Positions 1 through 5,005 of a DNA stretch of 5,005 nucleotides are shown here, in pieces. Both the position numbers and the translations under genes were made by a program. Positions within the stretch are counted from its first letter, which is position 1. Every line of letters starts with the position of its first letter. Under the pieces are notes generated by a model. The model saw only the letters and a list, made by a program, of their open reading frames with translations. It made no database searches and was not told the origin of the DNA. Origin of the DNA: Porticoccaceae bacterium (GTDB lineage Bacteria; Pseudomonadota; Gammaproteobacteria; Pseudomonadales; Porticoccaceae); NCBI GenBank assembly GCA_023228865.1, contig JALOAH010000172.1:1-5005 (forward strand), in the 5' to 3' direction.

Positions 1-1523
1 TGCTGGAACGCAATCCAACCACCACCCGGCACCCGAAAATGGATTTGACCAATGGCCGCTCCATGGAGCTCTACCATCGCCTGGGCATTGCCGACGATCT
101 TCGCGCCGTGGGGGTTCATGGCGACAACCCCTTTGATATCGCCTGGGTGACCCACATGAATGGTCACGAACTTTACCGCTTTGACTATCCTTCCGCCAAT
201 CAGGTGACTGAGCGGATTCGCCGTAATAATGACGGCTCCGAAGCCAGCCAGGCGCCGCTGCGGGTGAGCCAGGTGGATATCGAGCCGGTACTGAAACGCC
301 TCATTGATGCCAACCCCCTGGTGGATGTGCGTTTTGGCACCGCCTTTGAGCGCATTGTTGAAGAGCGCGCCGACAGCCTGGTGGTCGAAATCTCCTCTTC
401 AGAGACGGGCGCCAAATCCACTCTGGAATGTGCCTACCTGGCGGGTTGTGACGGTGGCGGCAGCCGCGTGCGGCGGCGCCTGGGTATTGAACTGGAAGGG
501 GAAACCGCTGTGGCCAGCGCCTTTATGGTGCACTTCCATTCCACCGATACTCGACTGCTGCAACGCTGGGGTGTCACCTGGCACTACCAGAACGGCGCGG
601 GAACCCTGATTGCCCAGAACGACATCGATACCTGGACATTGCAGGCCTGGCTGCCGCCGGGGGATGACGGCAGCAGCTGGAATGCGGACGAAACCTTGCA
701 GTCGTGGATAGGCTGCGACTTTGACTACCAGATTCTTCAGGCCAACCCCTGGTCGGCACACTTTGTGGTGGCGGAACGCTACCATCAAGGGCGTGTCATT
801 CTGGCGGGGGATGCGGCACACCAATACATACCCACCGGCGGTTACGGCATGAACTCCGGCGTTGCCGATGCCATTGGTGCCGCCTGGGTGCTGGCGGCGC
901 GGATTCAGGGCTGGGGCGGTGCTGAACTCTTTGCTGCCTACGATGCGGAGCGGCGCCATACGGCCTGGTGGCACCTCAATGCCTCAAAGCGGCATATGGG
1001 TGTGCGCATTCAAATGAGCGAGCTTTACGGGGCAGCGGGGGATATCGATTCCGACAGTGCCGCGGCGGTGGCGAATCGCCAGCGCCTGGGCGAGCACATC
1101 AAAGCCCTGGGCAATGCGGAAAACGAAAGCTGGGGTGTGGAGCTGGGTTATCGGTACGATCATTCGTCGATCATCTGCCGCGAAGCGAATGCGCCGGACA
1201 TAGACCCGATCACCTACAGGCCGAGCACCTGGCCTGGCAGCCGCTTGCCCCATGTATTTTTAGCGGATGGCTTTTCGATTCATGACAAATTGGGGCTGTA
1301 TTTTACCCTGCTTGTTTTCCCTGGCGGTGCTGCTGCTGAAGCGGAGCAGGCGGTGGCCGGAGGCAAAATACCCGTCAAGGTGGTGGCGATCGACGATCAC
1401 CATGCGGCGGGAATTTACGGCTACACCTATTTGCTGGTGAGACCGGATCAGCATATTGCCTGGCGGGGTCAAACTCTGGCAGGAAATATGGCTGATATTA
1501 TCAAAACCGCCGCAGGCTGGTGA
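1..1523 (+). CDS. FAD-dependent aromatic-ring monooxygenase (PF01494 type), 5'-truncated
   Basis: Class A flavoprotein hydroxylase of the phenol/2,4-dichlorophenol/MhpA type, which uses FAD, NAD(P)H and O2 to hydroxylate a ring; likely cytoplasmic. The frame is open to the window edge and the codons before the ATG at 39 encode LERNPTTTRHPK. This is the usual family sequence after the first FAD strand (acidic residue binding ribose), so the true start lies upstream and the GxGxxG loop is off the window. Counting from the ATG at 39, the DG motif CDGGGSRVRRRLGI is at residues 137-150 (Asp138) and the FAD-ribityl GD motif GDAAH is at 257-261, followed by PTGGYGMNSG. The last ~100 residues (from about 395) look like the thioredoxin-like C-terminal domain of this family. 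The stop is TGA at 1521. Base composition is clearly GC-richer than the downstream genes. The family is clear; the substrate is unknown. Confidence 0.9.
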   Translation, partial: LERNPTTTRHPKMDLTNGRSMELYHRLGIADDLRAVGVHGDNPFDIAWVTHMNGHELYRFDYPSANQVTERIRRNNDGSEASQAPLRVSQVDIEPVLKRLIDANPLVDVRFGTAFERIVEERADSLVVEISSSETGAKSTLECAYLAGCDGGGSRVRRRLGIELEGETAVASAFMVHFHSTDTRLLQRWGVTWHYQNGAGTLIAQNDIDTWTLQAWLPPGDDGSSWNADETLQSWIGCDFDYQILQANPWSAHFVVAERYHQGRVILAGDAAHQYIPTGGYGMNSGVADAIGAAWVLAARIQGWGGAELFAAYDAERRHTAWWHLNASKRHMGVRIQMSELYGAAGDIDSDSAAAVANRQRLGEHIKALGNAENESWGVELGYRYDHSSIICREANAPDIDPITYRPSTWPGSRLPHVFLADGFSIHDKLGLYFTLLVFPGGAAAEAEQAVAGGKIPVKVVAIDDHHAAGIYGYTYLLVRPDQHIAWRGQTLAGNMADIIKTAAGW

Positions 1524-1546
1524 GCTATTGTAAATTTAACAAAATT

Positions 1547-1563
1547 GACCAACAGTGTTAGTC
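1547..1563. promoter_or_regulatory. 17-bp imperfect palindrome, candidate repressor operator
   Basis: The sequence GACCAACA-G-TGTTAGTC has 8-base arms around a single central base, and 7 of 8 arm positions pair (the only mismatch is C against A at arm position 4). It overlaps the possible -35 hexamer TTGACC. Size and symmetry fit an operator for a dimeric regulator such as TetR- or GntR-type proteins, which often control catabolic operons. No regulator gene is in the window, so the partner is unknown. Confidence 0.45.
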
Positions 1564-1622
1564 TTTGGCGCTGTTCATTCTAGTCGCAACAGTCAGTTTC
1601 AGGTGGTCAAATCCACAATATA

Positions 1623-1630
1623 AAAGAGGT
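1623..1630 (+). promoter_or_regulatory. Ribosome binding site of the VOC gene (decides between two ATGs)
   Basis: AAAGAGGT is the best Shine-Dalgarno sequence in the window. Two ATGs follow back to back, at 1633 and 1636. GAGG ends at 1629, leaving 3 bases to the first ATG and 6 to the second, so the second ATG has the more usual spacing. Confidence 0.6.
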
Positions 1631-1632
1631 CT

Positions 1633-2226
1633 ATGATGGACACTAATCATTCTGCAAATACAGAGAACGCTATTATATCGCCGGTAAAACTGGCGCATTT
1701 CGTCGTTAGAACATCCAACTTCAAGGAAATTGTCGATTGGTATCTAAAGGTGTTGGGGGCTGAAATATCCTATGCCAATGACCAGTTGGCATTTATGACT
1801 TACGATGATGAACATCACCGTGTAGCGGTTTTAAATATTCCCGGGCTTGGAAAACAACCGGATGGTATTGTCGGGATTCACCATGTGGCGTTCACTTATG
1901 CGACACTCAATGATTTGATGTCAACTTACGAACGACTGAAAAAGATGGATATTAAACCAGTATATGTTATAAATCACGGCCCCACGACATCTCTCTACTA
2001 TGCTGACCCAGATGGCAATCAGCTGGAATTTCAAATTGACAACTACGATACCGTTGAGGAAGCGGGTAAGTTTTTCTTTAGTAAAGAATTTGCCGAAAAT
2101 CCGATAGGTGTTGAATTTGATCCAGACGAACTGCTGGCTCGCTTGCGTGCGGGCGAGCCGGAAAGCGAATTGAAAAAACGTCCTAACGTTGGCAGTAAAG
2201 ATCTTTCCGACGTCAAACTAAAATAA
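1633..2226 (+). CDS. Single-domain VOC protein, probable type I extradiol ring-cleavage dioxygenase
   Basis: A 197-residue protein with two beta-alpha-beta-beta-beta VOC modules (about 17-70 and 80-135). Known extradiol dioxygenases of this type (BphC, C23O) bind Fe(II) or Mn(II) through His, His and Glu and open catechol-like rings next to the hydroxyls. Here the matching ligands are His22 (AHFVV), His84 (HHVAF) and Glu132 (LEFQ). Candidate catalytic residues are His62 (in HHRVAV), His115 (INHGPT) and Tyr122, which is 10 residues before the Glu as in BphC. The motif YYADPDGNQLEFQ is typical. The length matches the small one-domain members (about 190 residues) rather than the usual two-domain ~300. 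A charged tail follows (about 145-197). It starts at ATG 1633, or more likely 1636, behind AAAGAGG. It is probably the first gene of the operon. Non-dioxygenase VOC roles remain possible. Confidence 0.8.
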   Translation: MMDTNHSANTENAIISPVKLAHFVVRTSNFKEIVDWYLKVLGAEISYANDQLAFMTYDDEHHRVAVLNIPGLGKQPDGIVGIHHVAFTYATLNDLMSTYERLKKMDIKPVYVINHGPTTSLYYADPDGNQLEFQIDNYDTVEEAGKFFFSKEFAENPIGVEFDPDELLARLRAGEPESELKKRPNVGSKDLSDVKLK

Positions 2227-2240
2227 GTGGATCTACACAG

Positions 2241-2675
2241 ATGGCAATGGATTCTTTAGACATTGAGGATATGCTCGCAATAACCCAGACTATTCATCAT
2301 TATTTCAAGTTGGTGGATACAGGAAGGGCTGCTGATGTATATAGCCTTTTTTGTGAAAATGGTGCTCTGACGTTTGGCGCTGGCGCGCCCAAGCCAGGAA
2401 CTCTCAGCGGCGATAACCTCAAAGCTTCCCTGGAGGCCAGACAGCAGCAAACGGGTGTCATCACCCGCCACGTTGTCAGCAATATTCAGTTCTCCGCCCA
2501 GGCCGAAGGTCGGATTTCTGTCTACTCATTATTGACCTTGTACAGAGCTGAATCTGGGGCAGCCCCCGACACCTATCCCGCCTCAGTTGCTGATATTGAA
2601 GATGTCTTCACCAATGAAAATGGCGTCTGGAAAATTCTGCAACGGTTGATATCTCCTGTATTTAATCGCCAATGA
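2241..2675 (+). CDS. SnoaL/NTF2-like small protein (SnoaL_4 type)
   Basis: A 144-residue protein of the cone-shaped alpha+beta NTF2 fold. The N-terminal helix (about 7-38) carries the family pattern IHHYFKLVDTGRAADVYSLF, and the central strand begins with TRHVVSN at 75-81, a hallmark of SnoaL_4-like proteins. Tyr21, Asp26 and His77 sit where family members often have pocket residues. Members act as isomerases, dehydratases, cyclases or non-catalytic partners of oxygenases, so the exact reaction cannot be assigned. It starts 14 bases after the upstream stop. The Shine-Dalgarno is weak (AAGTGG at 2225-2230), and an in-frame second ATG at 2247 is an alternative start. The stop overlaps the start of the next gene, which implies co-transcription and coupled translation. 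Confidence 0.78.
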   Translation: MAMDSLDIEDMLAITQTIHHYFKLVDTGRAADVYSLFCENGALTFGAGAPKPGTLSGDNLKASLEARQQQTGVITRHVVSNIQFSAQAEGRISVYSLLTLYRAESGAAPDTYPASVADIEDVFTNENGVWKILQRLISPVFNRQ

Positions 2676-3772
2676 TAACCACCACATCACAGCAAAAATC
2701 AAAGAGCAGGGGCAGAGAATTACTGTTCAATAAATTCAGCTGCTATATCCTTCCAGGAAGGGTTTCTGACCCCAACACAGGTTTAAAAGAAGCCCTTGAT
2801 GCCGAAGAGTTTGGTTTGGGAGCTGTATGGATTTCTGAGCGCTATGCGGTAAAGGAGCCGGCAGTTTTGTCCGGAGCGATAAGCCAAATTACCTCGAAAA
2901 TAGACATTGCCGGCACTATGTTTGCCACCATGCGCAATCCCATTGTTACCGCCAGTGTGGCCAATACTATGCAGGCCATTAGCAACAATCGTTTTAGGCT
3001 GTTGTTGGCAAAAGGTGTTCCTTCCCACCTCAATGACATGGGATCTCCTGCGATTACCTTTCAGCGCTTGGCGGATTTTATTCCGATGCTGAGATCACTC
3101 TGGACTGGTGAAACCCTGCAATACGAAGGTATTCTTGGCAAATTTCCCGAGTTGGTTTTGACGGATCGCTATGAAGGACCAACGCCGCCAATCATCATGA
3201 CGGCTATCGGAGAAAAGTCCCTGGCGTTTGCTGGCCAACACTGCGATGGCGTATTGATACATCCTTTTATTACCACCGACGGCCTCAAAAAATCTGTCAA
3301 TATTGTGCGCCAATCCGCTGAAAAATCTGGCCGTGATCCCGACAGTGTAAAAATTTATCAAGTTGTCATCGTTGCGCCAGAATTGCAACAGGATGACAAG
3401 GAAGCCATTGTCGATGGCCGTGCCGTTACCTATTTCCAGATACCCCAATTGGGTGAAATGATATGCGAAATCAACGGTTGGGATAAGCGCGTTCTTGATC
3501 AGGTAAGGAATCATGCTCTTTTTACTGATCTGGGCGACAACTTGGCGGAACAGAAATTTAGCCGCGAGCAGCTTGTGGAAGTGAGTCGTGTAATACCCCA
3601 GGAGTGGTTGAGTACTGGCGCTGCCGCTGGTACTCTGACCCATTGCACCTCAACCTTGTGCGATTTTATTGATGCTGGTGCTGACGAAATTTTATTGCAC
3701 GGAACAACGCCGGATAAACTCAAACCCATGACAGATAAATTAATCGAAGTCCTGCCGTCGAGATACAACTAA
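2672..3772 (+). CDS. LLM-class flavin-dependent oxidoreductase, TIGR03857-like ('F420' family)
   Basis: A 366-residue TIM-barrel protein of the bacterial luciferase-like superfamily, whose members use FMN or F420 for monooxygenation or hydride transfer. Recognisable stretches are CYILPGRVSDP (24-34), VWISERY (52-58), AIGEKSLAFAG (178-188) with DGVLIHPF (192-199), AVTYFQIPQLGE and NGWD in the middle, and EVSRVIPQEW then AGADEILLHGTTPDKL (335-350). As I recall it, this set matches the TIGR03857 family, best known from actinobacteria, where F420 use is predicted. Length is near the family's ~330 plus a basic, Ser/Thr-rich N-terminal extension of about 20 residues. The ATG at 2672 overlaps the upstream TGA (ATGA) and has no own Shine-Dalgarno, so translation is probably coupled. 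The TAA stop is part of the target duplication of the following MITE. FMN or F420 as cofactor cannot be decided here. Confidence 0.85.
   Translation: MITTTSQQKSKSRGRELLFNKFSCYILPGRVSDPNTGLKEALDAEEFGLGAVWISERYAVKEPAVLSGAISQITSKIDIAGTMFATMRNPIVTASVANTMQAISNNRFRLLLAKGVPSHLNDMGSPAITFQRLADFIPMLRSLWTGETLQYEGILGKFPELVLTDRYEGPTPPIIMTAIGEKSLAFAGQHCDGVLIHPFITTDGLKKSVNIVRQSAEKSGRDPDSVKIYQVVIVAPELQQDDKEAIVDGRAVTYFQIPQLGEMICEINGWDKRVLDQVRNHALFTDLGDNLAEQKFSREQLVEVSRVIPQEWLSTGAAAGTLTHCTSTLCDFIDAGADEILLHGTTPDKLKPMTDKLIEVLPSRYN
3769..3772. repeat. Left target-site duplication CTAA of the MITE
   Basis: CTAA directly precedes the left terminal repeat and is repeated at 3883-3886 directly after the right one. 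It includes the TAA stop codon of the LLM gene. It fits the YTAR target known for IS5-group transposases. Confidence 0.65.
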
Positions 3773-3791
3773 GGAAGCTCTGATTAATGTC

Positions 3792-3811
3792 ATTCCCGCG
3801 CCGGCGGGAAT
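3792..3811. repeat. Hairpin 1 of the MITE, ATTCCCGC...GCGGGAAT
   Basis: Perfect 8-base arms (3792-3799 and 3804-3811) with a 4-base loop GCCG. The unit begins GTCATTCCCGC and resembles widespread proteobacterial palindromic repeats, including the Neisseria dRS3 form ATTCCC-N8-GGGAAT. There is no T-run after it, so it is not a classical terminator. Confidence 0.8.
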
Positions 3812-3826
3812 CTATAATCCCTTGAT

Positions 3827-3862
3827 TTTTCGTCACTCCCGCCTACACGGGAGTGACGAAAA
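3827..3862. repeat. Hairpin 2 of the MITE, perfect 15-base arms
   Basis: Arms at 3827-3841 and 3848-3862 pair perfectly (core CGTCACTCCCG / CGGGAGTGACG, plus TTTT/AAAA at the base), with a 6-base loop CCTACA. It is preceded by T and followed by A on either strand, so it lacks the U-tract of an intrinsic terminator, but it would form a very stable RNA stem between genes 4 and 5. Confidence 0.85.
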
Positions 3863-3882
3863 CTGAATTAATCAGAGTTTTC

Positions 3883-3886
3883 CTAA
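3883..3886. repeat. Right target-site duplication CTAA of the MITE
   Basis: CTAA immediately after the right terminal repeat, identical to 3769-3772. Removing 3773-3886 restores AAC-TAA followed by ATTTTTACATT, which keeps the LLM stop codon and leaves 45 bases before the next start. Confidence 0.65.
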
Positions 3887-3931
3887 ATTTTTACATTATT
3901 GACAATCCATAATTTGAGTATCGAGAATACA

Positions 3932-5005
3932 ATGGAAATAGATGTACTGGTTATTGGTTCTGGCGCGGCGGGTCTTGCGACTGCAGTTGTCGCCGCCCAT
4001 CACGGTCTTAGGGTTCTTGTGGTCGAGAAATCTAATTATTATGGGGGCACCACAGCCTACTCGCTGGGCGCTCCCTGGATTATCGCCAATAAGCATCAGC
4101 CGCCATTGCAACTGGAAGACAGCCCGGAAAAGGGCGACGAGTATCTTCGTCAAACCCTGGGGGATCTCTATGATGCCGACAAGGTTTCTGCCTATATCGA
4201 ATCGGGCAAAGACATGGTGGCATTCATGGAAGAAAAAACAGAAGTCCGCTGGGATGGTATTCCCATGCCGGATTATTTTCCTGACGCCCAGGGCGCCGCT
4301 TTTGGCCGCACAATGCTTACCAGAGCCTACGATGGAAGACCGCTGGGCAAAAAATATCTCAATCAAATTCGTCCACCGCTGCCGGGGTTTTCGGTGTTTG
4401 GCGATATGCAAGTAGATCCCCGTGAAGCCGGCCATCTAACCAACAGTTTAAAAAACAGACAGGATTTTCTCTACGCAGCAAAAAAATTCCTCACCTATAT
4501 CAAGGATAAAATCGTTTACGGTCGTGGCGCCTATTTGGCCAATGGTAACGCTCTCATAGGCGCTCTGATGAAATCTGCCCTTGATAGTGGTGTCCAGCTT
4601 TGGCGCAGCGCGCCAGCGACGAGACTGCTTACTGATAATGGCGCTGTTGTTGGCGCCATTGTGCAGCGGGAAGGCGTCGCCGTTACTATTACTGCGAAAA
4701 AAGGTGTGGTTCTTGCCAGCGGCGGTTTTGGCGCCAACCCTGAATTGCGCGCAAAATATATTCCTCTTGCTGACTCTCATATTAGTGTTCAGCCGGATGA
4801 AAATACCGGCGATGGTATTCGTATAGGACAGGAAGCCGGTGGTGTCCTGGGGGCGGTGAATCCGGAAAATGGCGTATGGGCGCCGGTGTCGATAATGATT
4901 AACAAAGATGGTTCTCTGTCGAAATATCCCCATTTTGGCCCAGATCGTGGTAAACCGGGATCGATCATTGTCGATCAAAGTGGTAAACGCTTTGCCAATG
5001 AAGCC
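3932..5005 (+). CDS. FAD_binding_2 flavoprotein, 3-ketosteroid-Δ1-dehydrogenase-like, 3'-truncated
   Basis: The frame is open for 358 codons to the window edge; no stop is reached, so the C-terminal part is missing. The N-terminus is an FAD Rossmann fold: VLVIGSGAAGLATA with GxGxxG at Gly9/Gly11/Gly14 and the ribose-binding Glu32 (VVEK), then GGTTAYSLGAPWI (38-50). KGVVLASGGFG (257-267) and GKRFANE (351-357) are typical of PF00890 proteins such as KstD, Δ4-steroid dehydrogenases and fumarate reductase flavoproteins. The central IRPPLPGFSVFG resembles KstD-like members more than fumarate reductases. Family enzymes introduce or remove C=C bonds next to a carbonyl. The ATG at 3932 fits because the Rossmann strand starts at once; the Shine-Dalgarno is weak (GAG at 3923-3925). 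The catalytic tyrosines of KstD cannot be checked without the C-terminus. It probably belonged to the gene 2-4 operon before the MITE inserted. Confidence 0.85.
   Translation, partial: MEIDVLVIGSGAAGLATAVVAAHHGLRVLVVEKSNYYGGTTAYSLGAPWIIANKHQPPLQLEDSPEKGDEYLRQTLGDLYDADKVSAYIESGKDMVAFMEEKTEVRWDGIPMPDYFPDAQGAAFGRTMLTRAYDGRPLGKKYLNQIRPPLPGFSVFGDMQVDPREAGHLTNSLKNRQDFLYAAKKFLTYIKDKIVYGRGAYLANGNALIGALMKSALDSGVQLWRSAPATRLLTDNGAVVGAIVQREGVAVTITAKKGVVLASGGFGANPELRAKYIPLADSHISVQPDENTGDGIRIGQEAGGVLGAVNPENGVWAPVSIMINKDGSLSKYPHFGPDRGKPGSIIVDQSGKRFANEA

Larger units (their letters stand above)
1524..1632 (+). promoter_or_regulatory. Intergenic regulatory region upstream of the VOC gene
   Basis: This 109-base gap is the only sizeable one before gene 2 and is much more AT-rich than gene 1. 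It contains a 17-bp palindrome, a TTGACC hexamer (1545-1550) that could be a -35 box, and an inverted TGGTCAA half-site (1604-1610). No convincing -10 box lies 16-18 bases after TTGACC, and there is no GC-rich hairpin with a T-run to terminate gene 1. A promoter for genes 2-5 is therefore inferred from position and the palindrome, not from a clear sigma-70 site. Confidence 0.4.
3773..3882. mobile_element. 110-bp MITE-like non-coding element with internal hairpins
   Basis: The ends are 16-bp terminal inverted repeats, GGAAGCTCTGATTAAT (3773-3788) and the reverse complement of GAAAACTCTGATTAAT (3867-3882), identical at 14 of 16 positions without gaps. CTAA flanks both ends. The inside encodes nothing and holds two palindromes sharing a GTCAYTCCCGC core. 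Terminal repeats, target duplication, small size and lack of coding capacity define a MITE. The end GGAAG and the YTAR-type duplication suggest mobilisation by an IS5-family transposase, an inference since no such gene is in the window. It separates the LLM gene from the KstD-like gene and may alter mRNA folding or stability between them. Confidence 0.75.

Noticed and set aside
39..41. ATG at 39 as the start of the first gene
   Set aside because: The frame stays open to the window edge and the upstream codons encode conserved family sequence (ERNPTTTRHPK), so this is an internal methionine.
399..974. 191-residue open frame on the minus strand
   Set aside because: It lies fully inside the monooxygenase gene, which has clear family motifs; the product resembles no family and the GC-rich strand favours chance antisense frames.
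1565..1581. Sigma-54-like site TTGGCGC-N5-ATTCT
   Set aside because: The GG element and final C are in register, but the -12 element reads TC instead of GC and several other positions differ; too weak to call.
3095..3643. 182-residue open frame on the minus strand
   Set aside because: Antisense to the well-supported LLM gene, with no recognisable domain.
3789..3858. CRISPR-like repeats
   Set aside because: Only two diverged palindromic units with one spacing and no further copies; better explained as MITE-internal hairpins.
3792..3862. The two hairpins as rho-independent terminators
   Set aside because: On both strands the stems are followed by A-rich rather than T-rich sequence, and they sit inside a bounded element with terminal repeats.
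3899..3904. Perfect TTGACA -35 hexamer before the last gene
   Set aside because: No acceptable -10 box lies 16-18 bases downstream; the nearest (GAGAAT, 3923-3928) would start transcription at or past the ATG.
3896..4978. Minus-strand frames of 179 and 176 residues and a 157-residue plus-strand frame over the last gene
   Set aside because: They overlap the 358-codon FAD protein frame, which has a GxGxxG fold and other family motifs; they are shadows of that open-ended gene.

Overview
The window looks like part of a bacterial catabolic gene cluster, probably from a Gram-negative proteobacterium and perhaps a gammaproteobacterium. That placement is an inference from gene style, moderate base composition and a palindromic GTCATTCCCGC-type intergenic repeat; no rRNA or other marker gene is present to confirm it. 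All genes are on the + strand. Both window edges cut through genes: the first lacks its N-terminus and the last lacks its C-terminus.

Layout. 1-1523: a class A FAD-dependent aromatic-ring monooxygenase (PheA/TfdB/MhpA type, PF01494), GC-rich. 1524-1632: a 109-bp AT-richer gap with a 17-bp imperfect palindrome (candidate repressor operator) and a good ribosome binding site. 1633-2226: a small VOC-fold protein that keeps the metal ligands and second-shell residues of type I extradiol ring-cleavage dioxygenases. 2241-2675: a SnoaL/NTF2-like small protein. 2672-3772: a luciferase-like (LLM) flavin-dependent oxidoreductase resembling the TIGR03857 'F420' family, joined to the previous gene by a 4-base ATGA overlap. 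3773-3882: a 110-bp MITE-like element with 16-bp terminal inverted repeats and a CTAA target duplication, inserted exactly on the stop codon of the LLM gene. 3932-5005: an open-ended FAD_binding_2 flavoprotein of the 3-ketosteroid-dehydrogenase/fumarate-reductase type.

How the genes may work together. Genes 2 to 4 are tightly packed, and gene 5 lay only about 45 bases past gene 4 before the MITE arrived, so genes 2-5 were probably one operon. A ring hydroxylase, a ring-cleavage dioxygenase, an LLM flavoenzyme, a KstD-like dehydrogenase and a SnoaL-like protein together suggest oxidative breakdown of a cyclic substrate such as an aromatic, a steroid or terpenoid, or a polycyclic compound. The exact substrate cannot be read from the sequence. 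No regulator, transporter, hydrolase or CoA ligase lies in the window.
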